A DNA stretch of 64,000 nucleotides from Hyphomicrobiales bacterium (GCA_027487555.1 JAIYDI010000004.1:186001-250000), one strand, 5' to 3'. Positions 1 through 9,740 are shown, numbered from the stretch's first letter. Numbers and translations: made by a program. The notes: generated by a model from the letters alone, not told the origin.

Positions 1-485
1 AGGAGGTGGTGGAGCGCAAGCTAGCAGCAACGGTGCCAGATGTTCGCTTTATTGCTATCGGCGAGACGCTGGAGCAGGTGACAAAAGCACTGGGGCAATT
101 GTCGCTCGCAGCCGCCACAGTGGGCGGTATCGCTGTCGTCAACGGCTTGCTGGTGCTGCTCGGGAGTCTCGCGACGGGACGACAACAGCGCCGTGCCGAC
201 GCGCTGATCACCAAGGTCCTGGGCGCTTCGCAAGTCGAACTGATGGTGACCTACGCGCTGCAATACCTGCTGCTGGCAGCCTTTGCGGCGCTGCTCGCCG
301 CCGGAATCGGCATAATGGTTGCCTGGGGGCTGACACTGGCGCTGCTCGACGTCGAGTTCAGTGTGAACACGGGCATCCTTGCCGTCGTCCTTGGCGGGGC
401 GGTGGCGCTGGTTGCTGTGTTCGGTGTTACGACAATCATCAGCGTGTTCCGTACCGCACCAGCAAGGCTGCTGCGGCAACTCTGA
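1..485 (+). CDS. FtsX-type ABC transporter permease, C-terminal part (5' truncated by window)
   Basis: The frame is open at the left edge, so the GTG at base 6 is probably internal and only the last ~160 residues are visible. Three long hydrophobic segments are separated by a polar stretch (RQQRRADALITKVLGAS), followed by a C-terminal APARLLRQL. That 'R..R..E...KVLGAS' loop and the TM spacing are typical of the FtsX/MacB-type permease domain of lipoprotein or peptide exporters (YbbP-like). The partner ATPase would lie outside the window. The substrate cannot be read from this fragment. It is followed after 21 bp by the DUF3830 gene on the same strand. Confidence 0.7.
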   Translation, partial: EVVERKLAATVPDVRFIAIGETLEQVTKALGQLSLAAATVGGIAVVNGLLVLLGSLATGRQQRRADALITKVLGASQVELMVTYALQYLLLAAFAALLAAGIGIMVAWGLTLALLDVEFSVNTGILAVVLGGAVALVAVFGVTTIISVFRTAPARLLRQL

Positions 486-506
486 AATCGGCTGGGGACT
501 GGCAAA

Positions 507-926
507 TTGGCGACAATCGCGATCGCGGCCGGTGGGTTTACCTTCAAGGCCGAGTTGCATGAGAACAAGGCGCCTTTGACGTGCCGGCATTTCCTCAGCC
601 TGCTGCCCTATGCGGAAAAGCTCATTCACGTACGCTGGAGCGGGGAAGGCTGTTGGATTCCGCTCGGCGAGACCGAGACTAGCCTGCCATTCGAGAACGC
701 CACCAGCTTCCCGGCGCCTGGCGAGATGCTGTTTTACCCAGGGGGCTTCAGCGAGACGGAGATACTGCTCGGCTACGGCGCCGTGTGCTTTGCAAGCAAG
801 ATGGGGCAGTTGGCGGGCAACCACTTCCTGACCATTACCGAAGGCCGGGAAAACCTGCGCGCGCTGGGAGTGAAAGTACTCTGGGAGGGCGCGCAAGATA
901 TCCGGTTCAGCCTGGAGACAGTTTAG
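507..926 (+). CDS. DUF3830 family protein (cyclophilin-like fold)
   Basis: This 139-residue cytosolic protein has no signal peptide or membrane segment. Its size, the N-terminal beta-strand pattern and the central WSGEGCWIPLG / FYPGGFSETEILLGYG segments match my recollection of the DUF3830 family, which is predicted to have a cyclophilin-like barrel and no established reaction. Family members are often found next to amidohydrolase or ABC transporter genes. The reading frame starts at a TTG 21 bp after the FtsX gene; I see no better ATG. The stop overlaps the stop of dabA on the other strand by 4 bp (tail to tail). The function is unknown. Confidence 0.65.
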   Translation: MATIAIAAGGFTFKAELHENKAPLTCRHFLSLLPYAEKLIHVRWSGEGCWIPLGETETSLPFENATSFPAPGEMLFYPGGFSETEILLGYGAVCFASKMGQLAGNHFLTITEGRENLRALGVKVLWEGAQDIRFSLETV

Positions 927-3289
927 GGGGTGACGGACTCCCAAATTGAGCCAGGCCGATAGCGCCAAGCCGGCTCGCCAGCGGACAGGATAATCAGGTG
1001 CAGCCAGCCATTGTCGAACAATGCCTGCACCGAAGGGTGCCGGGCGAGGATTTCGGCAACGGCGTCTCTCGGCGCTTCGATCAGAACCGAGAGGCGCAAA
1101 GGCTCGTGGACGAAGTCCCTGCCATCATGCACAGCCTGAAGGGGCAGACCGGCACGCAGCGTACCGCCATTGCCTTCGACGACACCAAGGCCGCCGATGA
1201 CATTGTGCAGGAGCTTGTCACCGGCGCCGAATGCCGCCTGCGCGACCGTCGAGCCGTAGTATTGGAGGCTGATCCAGCTCGCCACGACGACCGGCGCGGT
1301 CAGGATCAGCTCTAGCGTCTTGAAGTCCTGGTCCGTCCGATATTCGTAGGAATGAAGGAAGCTACGGCCACCCAGATCCCGCCCACGGGTCAGGGTCCGC
1401 GGCGCGGCAATGAAGGACGCGCACCCGGCAAGACCCCATTCGGGCCGCAACTCAGCCCAGTTTTGGGCACGCGCTGCCACCGAGCGCGGGCCGGCATAGG
1501 GCAACCGGGCGGCGCGTTCTTCGCGAGTGATGGCGCCAGCGGCCTTTAGCCACGACCGCGCGGCGGCTGTATCGGCCGCACTAGCCTGTGGCGACTGATC
1601 GTCGAACAGTTGGATCTCGTCGGTAGTGGTCACATGGAGACCGGCGAGGAAGTGCGTGTCTGCTGGCACTTCGATACCGCGGGCCTTCAGGCCTGCGCGG
1701 GTCTGGGAATCATTCAGGAGGCCGGCAAGAATGCGGGCGGATACCTCGCCTGTATGACCACCACAGGCTCCACATTGATAGGCGCTCTCGTGCGGGTTGT
1801 TGGTGACTGCGGTGCCATGGCCGACGAACAACACCGTTCGCGCAAACCCGGCTGTCAGCCCCATCGCGTTAAGGACGCTGGCTGCGATTTCCGCCTTGCT
1901 ATCTGCCGACAGCGGAACCGCAAAGTGCGGAGCGGGGGTCTGCGCTGGCCGCGAGGAGTGAATGCCAAGCGCAGCCGGGACCAGCTTTGCGCCATATGCA
2001 AGGCCGGCGGCCTCTACAAAGGCGAGCGACGAAACCGCAGCCTGCCGGAAACGACCCCAGGCGCGCACAGCCCGCGCCGAGATGCGTACTGCCGACTCGG
2101 TAGGTGAACTTGCGTGGCTCGTTACTGAAAGCGCGGGGTTCAGCAGGACCGGGAGGTGGTTGTCCGGGATATCGGTGCCGTGGTCGCAATGCGCCAGCGG
2201 CAACCCGAAGAACCCTGCGAAGCCGATGGTCTCAATTGCGGAGTCAAGGCTTTCGAGTGCGCGCCTAAACACTTCCGAGCGCACGTCGATGCAGAAGGCG
2301 GCCTGGAGCGCTGGGCGGGCTGCCGCCGGCGATGCTGGGCCCGCAAGTGTTGCGAAGAGCCGCCGCTGATAGGCACGCTCTGCTGCATCCTCGAGTATTG
2401 CATCGATGACATCGTCGGGGGAGGGCAGGACCGGCTCGAGATGCGCTGTGGCAATGCCGCGCCACAACGGCGCGATCTCGGGGGAGAGTTCGAGAAGGGC
2501 CTCTTCCCACAGGAGACGGACAGCAAGGAGTTCCAGCAGTGTCGAATCGCTGCCGCCAGAGAGTTCAGCCTCATGCATCAGATACCGTGCATGCTGCGCC
2601 CAGCCACCAAGATCCACCAACAGCCTGTGGAGCCCGGTCGCACAGGCGGCAGCATCAAGCTCGAGCTTACCAACCGCGCGCAAGATGGCCCTCTCGGCGC
2701 TGTCCGGCGCAGCACTGACGAAGGCGCAGAAGCCGGAGATCCCGGCGATCTCGGGCGTCAGGTCGTTCGCGGCCCATTCGCGCCAGGCTGCAAAGGCGCC
2801 CCTCCCGGGCTTCGGCAGCCACAGGGCCTGGCCCCGATCAAAGTGTCCGGCAGCCCAAAGGCCGATAGCCTTGGCAATGAGCGCCGGCCAATCGATGCCG
2901 GACTGATCGGCCGCGAGGTGAGCGACAGTGGGCAGGGGAGCGGCATGCACCGACTCTCTCCCAAGGGCAGCCTTGAGGGCCAGAAGGCTGTTGGGCTTTG
3001 CCAGAGACGACGAGGCAGCGAGCGCCGCCTGAAGATCGGCATCGGTGACACTTCCATCCGCGATGCGCGCCCGGAAGCTCGAACGGGGCGGGGTGACCTC
3101 GACCCCCGCAACCCGCCGCAGCCGGGCCTTGGCGGTGGCAAGATCCTCCCCGGACTGGCCGAGGAACGGATTGACCGCGACGGTTGCCGAGAGCGGGAAC
3201 GCGGGCGGAATGGCGCGGATGGCGACGTGTGCCGCAGACATGATGGCTTCGAGCCGGGCGTCGGACTGGGTAGGTATATCGATAAACAT
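923..3289 (-). CDS. dabA: DabA, inorganic carbon transporter subunit (DUF2309/UPF0753)
   Basis: DabA is the carbonic-anhydrase-like cytosolic subunit of the DAB complex, which accumulates bicarbonate using the cation gradient through membrane subunit DabB. The zinc/active-site residues known for this family are all present: C333 and D335 in FCIDVRSEV, H491 in FVGHGTAV, and C506 in YQCGACGG. The 15-residue H-to-C spacing equals that of characterised DabA. The ORF track extends 94 residues too far upstream. The ATG at 3289 (MFIDIPTQ) is preceded by AGGAG and gives 788 aa, a normal length. The gene lies 16 bp downstream of dabB, so the two form one operon. Confidence 0.93.
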   Translation of the reverse strand: MFIDIPTQSDARLEAIMSAAHVAIRAIPPAFPLSATVAVNPFLGQSGEDLATAKARLRRVAGVEVTPPRSSFRARIADGSVTDADLQAALAASSSLAKPNSLLALKAALGRESVHAAPLPTVAHLAADQSGIDWPALIAKAIGLWAAGHFDRGQALWLPKPGRGAFAAWREWAANDLTPEIAGISGFCAFVSAAPDSAERAILRAVGKLELDAAACATGLHRLLVDLGGWAQHARYLMHEAELSGGSDSTLLELLAVRLLWEEALLELSPEIAPLWRGIATAHLEPVLPSPDDVIDAILEDAAERAYQRRLFATLAGPASPAAARPALQAAFCIDVRSEVFRRALESLDSAIETIGFAGFFGLPLAHCDHGTDIPDNHLPVLLNPALSVTSHASSPTESAVRISARAVRAWGRFRQAAVSSLAFVEAAGLAYGAKLVPAALGIHSSRPAQTPAPHFAVPLSADSKAEIAASVLNAMGLTAGFARTVLFVGHGTAVTNNPHESAYQCGACGGHTGEVSARILAGLLNDSQTRAGLKARGIEVPADTHFLAGLHVTTTDEIQLFDDQSPQASAADTAAARSWLKAAGAITREERAARLPYAGPRSVAARAQNWAELRPEWGLAGCASFIAAPRTLTRGRDLGGRSFLHSYEYRTDQDFKTLELILTAPVVVASWISLQYYGSTVAQAAFGAGDKLLHNVIGGLGVVEGNGGTLRAGLPLQAVHDGRDFVHEPLRLSVLIEAPRDAVAEILARHPSVQALFDNGWLHLIILSAGEPAWRYRPGSIWESVTP

Positions 3290-3305
3290 CACGTGTCTCC
3301 TCGGC

Positions 3306-4868
3306 TCAAGATCTTGCTGCGGTGCGGAAGCCGCCGATCCATCGATCGAGCAGGGCGTTGAGATAGAGGCCGTTGACGAGGTGCACGCGCAGGCCCGCGA
3401 CTGCCGGGTGATGGGCCCATAGGGGGAACATTGCCTGGGCAACGGCGACGAGACCGAACGAGAGCAGCGCAACCACGATGATGGCCCATTCGAGCGGACC
3501 TGCCATGGGCACCGGGGGAAGGATGCCTCCCCAGATGTATTCAGCCAGACGATGGAAGCCGAAATAGGCAAGTGTGGCCCCGAGCGATGCCAAAGCGGTA
3601 CGGCGCGTCAGGGCGCGGGGTGCAGAATCTGCCAACCCCTGGGCGACAAGATAGGCAACGCCGAACACCAGTATTGCGCCAAGGGCGAGGGACTGCGCGG
3701 ACTTCTGGCCAAGCAGCAGTTCGAAGCCGAGCGCCGCCAAGCTGTAGAGTGCAATTGCCAGGAGGAAGGCACGCCCCACCGCTCTGGGACCGGGGATGGC
3801 CACCGCTCCCGGCCGCCTTACGGACTCGACAGCCGCCACTGCACTGCCGGACGAAAGGAACGCGTAGGCCTTGTAGAGCGAGTGGGCAAGAATATGCAGC
3901 AGGGCCAAAGGCCACAGGCCAAGACCGCACTGCATGAGCATGAAACCCATCTGAGCGACGGTAGACCACGCGAGAGCTGTCTTGACCGCGCTCTGGGTGA
4001 GCATGACGGTGGCGCCAAACAGTGCGGTGAACCCGCCGATCATCACCAAAGCCGCCATGGCACCAGGGCTGTGACTGACAAGGCCGGACAGTTTGATGAG
4101 CAACAGGCCGCCAGAATTGATGATGCCGGCGTGAAGGAAGGCGGAAACCGGCGTCGGCGCTTCCATGACCTCGGTGAGCCAGCCATGCAGCGGGAACGCT
4201 GCCGTCTTCAGCACTGCTGCGATGACCAGAAGCGCTATGGCGATGTGCCCGAGCGGGGTGACGCCAGGCGAGGCCAGATCACCGAGTCGCGCGAAGTCAG
4301 TGGTGCCATAAGCAACAACGAGAAAAAGCGTGGCGAGGACAAGCGCAATGTCGCCCGCAGACCACACAAGGGTGAACTTGGTCGCGGCCCGACGAGCGGC
4401 CTGACGCTCCGGGAAGAAGAGCAGCAGTCGCCGCAGCCCGACCCCGATGGCGAGGAATGCGAGAATCACAACCGGCAGGCTCGAAGCCATAGTGAGCAGG
4501 AGCACGGCGGACAGTGTCACGAGCAGTTCGGCATGGAACTTCGCCGCGCCTGTTGCTCCAACGAGATAGGTGCGCGCGTAGCGTGCGACGACCCAACCTA
4601 CGAAAGCAACGAGCAGCCCAATCGTGATGCTTACGGGATCGACCGACAGCGCAAGGCGTGCTGGATCCCAGCCGACTGCGACCACAGCCGGGCCAGCAAG
4701 CAGCAGGCCGACAAGCCCGATGCAGGCCACGGCGACGGCCAACAGGGCGGCAATTTCGGCTGCGACGCCGGCGCCGCGATCGGTCACCCGCGGACGAAGC
4801 ATGACGAAGGCTGCGGCCGCAAGTGGAGGCAGAGGCGCGATGAATGCGGCTTCGGCGAACGATGGCAT
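3306..4868 (-). CDS. dabB: DabB, NuoL/MrpA-like membrane subunit of the DAB inorganic carbon pump
   Basis: This is a 520-residue polytopic membrane protein of the proton-conducting antiporter family (PF00361), shared with NuoL, MrpA and HyfB. Family signatures visible include KTAAFPLHGWLTEVMEAPTP and SAFLHAGIINSGGLLLIK around residues 220-255, with lysines and a histidine on the proton path, plus ALLHILAHSLYKAYAFL further on. The tail is shorter than in a complex I NuoL. No other nuo or mrp genes are nearby and dabA follows at 16 bp, which settles the assignment as DabB. It diverges from a LysR gene across 102 bp. Confidence 0.92.
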   Translation of the reverse strand: MPSFAEAAFIAPLPPLAAAAFVMLRPRVTDRGAGVAAEIAALLAVAVACIGLVGLLLAGPAVVAVGWDPARLALSVDPVSITIGLLVAFVGWVVARYARTYLVGATGAAKFHAELLVTLSAVLLLTMASSLPVVILAFLAIGVGLRRLLLFFPERQAARRAATKFTLVWSAGDIALVLATLFLVVAYGTTDFARLGDLASPGVTPLGHIAIALLVIAAVLKTAAFPLHGWLTEVMEAPTPVSAFLHAGIINSGGLLLIKLSGLVSHSPGAMAALVMIGGFTALFGATVMLTQSAVKTALAWSTVAQMGFMLMQCGLGLWPLALLHILAHSLYKAYAFLSSGSAVAAVESVRRPGAVAIPGPRAVGRAFLLAIALYSLAALGFELLLGQKSAQSLALGAILVFGVAYLVAQGLADSAPRALTRRTALASLGATLAYFGFHRLAEYIWGGILPPVPMAGPLEWAIIVVALLSFGLVAVAQAMFPLWAHHPAVAGLRVHLVNGLYLNALLDRWIGGFRTAARS

Positions 4869-4970
4869 GAACTATTCTCTTCTGTCGGTTGACCCAGCAG
4901 GGAATTAGCCGTTGCAACTATTCCAGGAAATTACATATTTTGGAGCATATCTGCGCAAGGAGTAGAACGA
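4869..4970. promoter_or_regulatory. Divergent dabB/lysR promoter region
   Basis: This 102-bp AT-richer spacer lies between the divergent dabB and lysR starts and is the expected site for LysR autoregulation and control of dabBA. A sigma70-like pair is readable on the + strand: TTGCAA (4912-4917), a 17-bp spacer, then ATATTT (4935-4940). AAGGAG (4957-4962) serves as the lysR ribosome binding site. The promoter call is by eye only. No clear single T-N11-A box stands out. Confidence 0.4.
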
Positions 4971-5861
4971 ATGTCCGTCCTGAACCTGCACCACCTACGA
5001 TTGTTCCGTGCCGTTGCACTCGGAGGCAAGCTGACGGAGGCGGCTCGGCAACTGAATCTGTCGCAGTCGGCCCTGTCGACCCAGATCAAGACGCTTGAGG
5101 CAGCGCTAGGGCAGGATCTGTTTGAGCGCCGCGGCCGCGAACTGGTCTTGACCGAAGCCGGCCGTATCGCGCTCGACCATGCCGAAGCGATCTTCCGCAC
5201 GGCGGAGGACCTCAAGGCGACGCTGCGCGAGACCGGAGGCTCGCGGCGCGCCCTGCGCGTGGGCGCTCTTTCGACCCTGTCGCGGAACTTCCAGATGGCG
5301 TTCGTCGCCCCCCTGATCGGACGGAGAGATGTCGAGCTTGTGATGCGCTCTGGCTCTCAGGTGGAACTACTGAGAGCGCTGGAGGCGCTGAGTCTCGACG
5401 TGGTGCTGACAAACCTGCCTCCGTCGCGCGATACCCATACGCCCTGGCTTGTGCAGAGCCTTGCAGCGCAGCCGGTGAGCCTTGTCGGCACGCCGCGGCG
5501 GCTTGGCGCGGGACGATCGCTGTTTCAGCTATTGACCGAGGAACCGCTGGTGCTGCCGGCGATGGATACGGCCCTGAGGGCGGCATTCGACGCAATGACC
5601 TCGCGACTCGGCGTGGTACCGACGATCGCGGCGGAGGCCGACGACATGGCGATGCTGCGTCTTCTCGCGCGCGAAGACATCGGGCTCGCAGTGCTCCCAC
5701 CCATCGTCGTACGGGACGAACTGGCGCTAGGGATGTTGGCCGAGGCAGCGCGTCTTGAGGGCATCTCAGAGACCTTCCTCGCCGTGACCGTGGCGCGGCG
5801 CTTCCCCAACCCCCTGCTCCGCGAGGTACTTAACCAGGCGGAGTTCGAGGCACAAAGGTAG
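4971..5861 (+). CDS. LysR-family transcriptional regulator, NhaR-like, next to dabBA
   Basis: This 296-residue LysR protein has a winged helix-turn-helix at residues ~5-65 (LTEAARQLNLSQSALSTQIKTLE, then LFERRGRELVLTEAGR) and a periplasmic-binding-like effector domain from ~90. The N-terminus resembles NhaR, the ion-responsive LysR group. Its divergent position suggests it senses a signal linked to CO2/bicarbonate or cation status and controls dabBA. LysR genes accompany some characterised DAB operons. The effector is not readable from sequence. The ATG is preceded by AAGGAG at a good distance. Confidence 0.88.
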   Translation: MSVLNLHHLRLFRAVALGGKLTEAARQLNLSQSALSTQIKTLEAALGQDLFERRGRELVLTEAGRIALDHAEAIFRTAEDLKATLRETGGSRRALRVGALSTLSRNFQMAFVAPLIGRRDVELVMRSGSQVELLRALEALSLDVVLTNLPPSRDTHTPWLVQSLAAQPVSLVGTPRRLGAGRSLFQLLTEEPLVLPAMDTALRAAFDAMTSRLGVVPTIAAEADDMAMLRLLAREDIGLAVLPPIVVRDELALGMLAEAARLEGISETFLAVTVARRFPNPLLREVLNQAEFEAQR

Positions 5862-5892
5862 GTCGCGGCCAACCGCGGAATTGGCCACGACC
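5861..5892. terminator. Bidirectional hairpin between convergent lysR and isomerase genes
   Basis: Twelve-base arms GGTCGCGGCCAA and TTGGCCACGACC surround an 8-base loop, with one G-U-compatible mismatch. The hairpin begins in the last base of the lysR stop codon and sits in the 44-bp gap between convergent genes. There is no strong T-run on either side, so termination efficiency is uncertain. Confidence 0.5.
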
Positions 5893-5905
5893 GAAGGCAG
5901 TCGCG

Positions 5906-6817
5906 TCAGGTACCCTGACTTTGGCGGCTGTCATTGAGCTGCCAGAGCTGGCGGGCGCGCTCCAGGCTAGCAGGCTGCTCGCGGCGGTAGCGGCTGCCGA
6001 TTTCCATCATCAGCACAGTGCCAGGCAGGAAGGTCAGTTCGGAGAAGATCATGTCCCAGGCGATATCGCCCCAGCCAAGCGGCATGTGAAGGTCGCCGAT
6101 GCCGAGCGCAGTGTTTTCCTGCGGATGGAAGGCTTTGTAGAAGGCCTGCGGCCGACCAAAGCTATCGTGCACATGGAGGTGCCCGGCGACCGGCGCCATG
6201 GCGCGGATCTCATCCATGAAATCGAGGCCCTTGAAGGTGGCTTCGATATAGGCGTGGGAAAAGTCGATCAGCGCGACGACGTTCGGGTGGTTGAGTGCGC
6301 GGACGGTTGCGGCCACTTCGGACGGGGTCTGGCGGTACTGGCCGGGCTCGGTGGAGAAGATGTTTTCAAGCGCGATGCGCACGCCGTGCGGGCGGGCGAA
6401 TTCGGCGAGTTCATGCAGGGCTTCGCGCTCGCGCAGGTCGGCCCCGGCGCGCTCGGCGATCTGGTCGGCACGCAGTGCACCCGAATGCTGGACGATGATG
6501 CCGGCTTCGATGCGGTTCGAGAGCTCGACCAGCGCCTTGGCCGCATCGATCTGGTAACGGCAGGTGGCGGGGTCCATGAAGTTCGACGAGACCAAGCCGT
6601 GAACGGTGTAGCGGAAATCGAAGCTCTTGCAGAGCGATACGAAGGCTTCGGCGCGCTCGGGGATGATCCGGCCGCCAGCGACGAGATCGAGCGAGGTGAT
6701 GCCGATTTCGACGGTGTCGCAGCCCATATCCGCAAGGGCGCGGAGATCGGCTTCGAGGCTGAGCATTTCGCCGTCGTCAGAGCCGGCATTGAAGCCGGTG
6801 GCGATGATATGGCTCAT
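5906..6817 (-). CDS. Sugar phosphate isomerase/epimerase (AP endonuclease 2 / xylose-isomerase-like TIM barrel)
   Basis: This 303-residue TIM-barrel protein has a metal-site pattern consistent with the family: RIALENIFS (Glu), LIDFSHAYIEA (Asp/His), GHLHVHDSFG (His-x-His) and VLMMEIGSRY (Glu). Such proteins isomerise or epimerise sugars, inositols or sugar phosphates with a divalent metal. The ATG at 6817 follows GGGAGA; the ORF track's TTG is one codon upstream. It is the last gene of the ugp-type operon, 14 bp after ugpC, where classical ugp operons often carry the phosphodiesterase gene ugpQ. It may therefore process the imported compound, but the substrate is unknown. Confidence 0.8.
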   Translation of the reverse strand: MSHIIATGFNAGSDDGEMLSLEADLRALADMGCDTVEIGITSLDLVAGGRIIPERAEAFVSLCKSFDFRYTVHGLVSSNFMDPATCRYQIDAAKALVELSNRIEAGIIVQHSGALRADQIAERAGADLREREALHELAEFARPHGVRIALENIFSTEPGQYRQTPSEVAATVRALNHPNVVALIDFSHAYIEATFKGLDFMDEIRAMAPVAGHLHVHDSFGRPQAFYKAFHPQENTALGIGDLHMPLGWGDIAWDMIFSELTFLPGTVLMMEIGSRYRREQPASLERARQLWQLNDSRQSQGT

Positions 6818-6831
6818 CAATAGTCTCCCTG

Positions 6832-7917
6832 TCAGTGGGTTTGCTCGATGCGCTGGCCGCTTTCGAGCGAGAAGAGGTGAAGGACGCCGGAGGCAACGCT
6901 GAGATGCACCTGGGCGCCGGGGGCAAGGCTGACCCCGGAGGCGTCGACGGCGACGAGGCGGCTGCCGGCGACATCGGCATGGATGACGCGGGCGGAGCCG
7001 AGCTCCTCGATGTAGTCGACGGTGCCGGAGACGGCACCCGGCGCGTGGGGCTCGGTGCGGCGCACATCCTCGGGACGGACGCCGAGCACGGCGCGGAGGC
7101 CGGGGCGGCGCACACCGTTCAGTTGCTCGACCACCAGCCTGCCGCCGGTGCCGTGCACGAACTGGCCGTGATCGTCGAACTGGCCTTCGAGCAGGTTCAT
7201 GGCGGGCGAGCCGATGAAATCGGCGACGAAGCGGCTCGCGGGGCGGTGGTAGACTTCAGCCGGTGGGCCGATCTGCTCAACACGGCCGGCATTCATGATG
7301 ATCAGCTTGTCGGCGAGCGTCATCGCCTCGTTCTGGTCGTGAGTGACGAAGACCGAGGTGACGCCCAAATCGCGGTGCAGCTTGCGGATTTCGGCCCGCA
7401 TGGCGACGCGCAGCTTGGCATCTAGATTGGAGAGCGGCTCGTCGAACAGGAAGACTTCGGGCGAGCGCACCATGGCGCGCGCCATGGCGACACGCTGGCG
7501 CTGGCCACCGGACAACTCGGCCGGGCGGCGATCGAGATAGGGCTCGAGCGCCACGATGCGCGCGACATTGACCACCCGCATGTCGCGCTCGGCCTTGGGC
7601 ACACCCGAGACCTTGAGCGAATAGCCGATGTTCTGCCGGACGGTCATGTGTGGGTAGAGCGCATAGTTCTGGAAGACCATGGCGCAGCCGCGCTCGCGCG
7701 GCTCGAGGTCATTGACGACCCTGCCGGCGATGGCGATCTCGCCCTCGGAAATCTCCTCGAGCCCGGCGATCATGCGCAGCAGCGTGGACTTGCCGCAACC
7801 CGATGGCCCGAGAATGACGACGAACTCGCCCTTCTCGATTTCGACATCGACGCCGTGGATAACCAGCGCCTTGGGGTTGTAGCGCTTCTTTACGCCGCGG
7901 ATGGAAATGGCAGCCAT
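6832..7917 (-). CDS. ugpC: ABC transporter ATP-binding protein, UgpC/MalK type
   Basis: This 361-residue ATPase of the CUT1 family energises import from the cytosolic face. It shows Walker [11 protein letters not shown]-loop [13 protein letters not shown], signature [14 protein letters not shown], Walker [14 protein letters not shown] and H-loop VFVTHDQ. A TOBE domain occupies the C-terminal ~120 residues. The ATG at 7917 has GGAGG eight bases upstream, so I prefer it to the GTG at 7932 that overlaps the ugpE stop. It is fourth in the order ugpB-ugpA-ugpE-ugpC. Confidence 0.92.
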   Translation of the reverse strand: MAAISIRGVKKRYNPKALVIHGVDVEIEKGEFVVILGPSGCGKSTLLRMIAGLEEISEGEIAIAGRVVNDLEPRERGCAMVFQNYALYPHMTVRQNIGYSLKVSGVPKAERDMRVVNVARIVALEPYLDRRPAELSGGQRQRVAMARAMVRSPEVFLFDEPLSNLDAKLRVAMRAEIRKLHRDLGVTSVFVTHDQNEAMTLADKLIIMNAGRVEQIGPPAEVYHRPASRFVADFIGSPAMNLLEGQFDDHGQFVHGTGGRLVVEQLNGVRRPGLRAVLGVRPEDVRRTEPHAPGAVSGTVDYIEELGSARVIHADVAGSRLVAVDASGVSLAPGAQVHLSVASGVLHLFSLESGQRIEQTH

Positions 7918-7928
7918 TTTCGCCTCCG

Positions 7929-8846
7929 TCACTTGTCTTTGGTGATGAGCCCCCGGACGAACCAGCGCTGCATGACGGCAACAACCAGAAGCGGCGGGAG
8001 CATGATGATGAGGGCCCCCGCCATGGTGACATTCCAGTCGGGCGTACCGTTCTGAGCGGGGACGAGGGCCTTGAGCTGCATGACCACGGTGCCGAAATGC
8101 TCGCGGTCAGTGGTGACGAGCAGCGGCCAGAGGTACTGATTCCAGGTCGAGACGAACATGATGGTGGCAAGCGCCAGCATATTGGTGCGGCTCAAGGGGA
8201 CGAGCACGTCGACGAAGAACTGCATGGGCCGTGAGCCATCCATCTTGGCGGCCTCAACCAGCTCGTCCGGGATGGTCATGAAGAACTGCCGGTAGAGGAA
8301 AGTGCCGGTGGCCGTGGCGATCAGCGGCAAGATCATGCCCTCGTAGGAATTGAGCAGATTCCAGTTGAGGGCGATCTGCACGCCGCCCAGCTGCTGCACG
8401 AGGCCGGTGAGCCCGGTGACATCGAGCAGCGCCTGCACGGGCGACAGCGCGTTGGCTGCGATGGCGTAGGTTGGCACGATGCGCACTTCGAGCGGCAGCA
8501 TCAACGTGATGAAGATGAGCCAGAAGAACACCATGCGTGCCCGATAGTTGAAGAACACGATGGAGAAGGCCGAAAGCGCGGCGATGACGATCTTGCCAAC
8601 TGTGACGCCGACGGCGACGACCAATGAATTGATCATCTTTGGCCCCAGATCGGCGCGGATCCAGGCGGCGGAAATATTCTGGAACAACTGATCGGAAGGC
8701 CACATCTGCAGTGGCACGCGCGCCACTTCGGGCAGACTGAGGGTGGCGCCGATGAACACGACCCAGAATGGCAGGAGCACCAGCACCAGCCCGATGAGCA
8801 TGGCGAGATAGGTGATGGCATTGAACAGGGGAGAGCGCTCGATCAT
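7929..8846 (-). CDS. ugpE: ABC transporter permease, UgpE/MalG type
   Basis: This inner-membrane permease has 305 residues and about six transmembrane helices. The cytosolic EAA loop that contacts the ATPase is clear ([26 protein letters not shown], quoted here in part as EAAKMDGS). It lies 9 bp after ugpA and overlaps the upstream reading frame of ugpC by 4 bp, so it is part of one transcription unit. Sequence style and gene order match the glycerol-3-phosphate type of CUT1 importers. Confidence 0.9.
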   Translation of the reverse strand: MIERSPLFNAITYLAMLIGLVLVLLPFWVVFIGATLSLPEVARVPLQMWPSDQLFQNISAAWIRADLGPKMINSLVVAVGVTVGKIVIAALSAFSIVFFNYRARMVFFWLIFITLMLPLEVRIVPTYAIAANALSPVQALLDVTGLTGLVQQLGGVQIALNWNLLNSYEGMILPLIATATGTFLYRQFFMTIPDELVEAAKMDGSRPMQFFVDVLVPLSRTNMLALATIMFVSTWNQYLWPLLVTTDREHFGTVVMQLKALVPAQNGTPDWNVTMAGALIIMLPPLLVVAVMQRWFVRGLITKDK

Positions 8847-8855
8847 CGGGATGCC

Positions 8856-9740
8856 TCACGCATAGTGGATCTTCTTCTCCACCCATTTGAACTGGATGAA
8901 GGTGAGCGAGATGACGAGCAGCATGAGGACGATCGACTGGGCAGCTGCGCCCGAATAATCGAGGCCTTTGAAGCCGTCGAAATAGATCTTGTAGACCATG
9001 ACCACTGTCGCGTCGTTGGGGCCGCCCTCCGTGAGGGTATCGATGAGCCCAAAGCTGTCGGTGAAGGACGAGATCAGGTTCATGATCAGCAAGAAGAAGG
9101 TGGTCGGGGCGATCAGCGGCAATTGCAGATCCAGCATGCGGCGGAATGGACGCGCCCCATCCATAGCGCCGGCCTCGATCACCGACCGCGGGATCATCTG
9201 CAGCGCGGCGAGGAAGAAGACAAAGTTATAGCCGATGCCGAGCCAGGCATGGGCGACGATGACCATGAGCAGCGCCTGCCAGCCTACGGTGGACGGATCC
9301 CAGATACCGGGCCAGACTTGGTTGATAGTGCCGATGAGCCCGGCCTGGGGTGAGAACATGAAACGGAATGCGACGCCAGCCGCGGGTGCGGCGATGGCAT
9401 AGGGCCACACAAAGACCGACTGGAAGAGCTTGGTTCCCTTCAGGCCGCGATCGACGAAGAGCGCAAGGGTCAAGGCCATGGCCATCGACAAGCCGGTGGC
9501 GACGACCGCGTAGAAGGCCGACCGCAGAACCGTGCCCCAGTAGCGACTGTCGGAGAAGATAGCGGTAAAATTGTCAAAGCCGACAAAGGCGTTGCCGCCT
9601 CCCCAGGGTTGCTCGAGGGTGAAAGCCCAATAGAGCGCCTGCGCGGTCGGCCAGTAGAAAAAGACGAGAACGAGGAGCAACTGTGGTGCGATGAGCAGCC
9701 AGGGCAGCAGCTTGTTGCGATAATAGGCGCGCCGTTCCAT
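8856..9740 (-). CDS. ugpA: ABC transporter permease, UgpA/MalF type
   Basis: This 294-residue permease has about six membrane helices and starts with the typical RNKLLPWLLIAPQLLLVLVFFYWP first helix. Its EAA loop reads VIEAGAMDGARPFRRMLDLQ. Phrases such as TDSFGLIDTLTEGGP are characteristic of UgpA. It pairs with UgpE to form the channel. The start codon follows a GAGG Shine-Dalgarno. A strong hairpin separates it from ugpB. Confidence 0.9.
   Translation of the reverse strand: MERRAYYRNKLLPWLLIAPQLLLVLVFFYWPTAQALYWAFTLEQPWGGGNAFVGFDNFTAIFSDSRYWGTVLRSAFYAVVATGLSMAMALTLALFVDRGLKGTKLFQSVFVWPYAIAAPAAGVAFRFMFSPQAGLIGTINQVWPGIWDPSTVGWQALLMVIVAHAWLGIGYNFVFFLAALQMIPRSVIEAGAMDGARPFRRMLDLQLPLIAPTTFFLLIMNLISSFTDSFGLIDTLTEGGPNDATVVMVYKIYFDGFKGLDYSGAAAQSIVLMLLVISLTFIQFKWVEKKIHYA

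Noticed and set aside
3306-4868. Reading dabB as a complex I NuoL or Mrp antiporter subunit
   Set aside because: No other nuo or mrp genes are present, and it is followed at 16 bp by a dabA that keeps its active-site residues.
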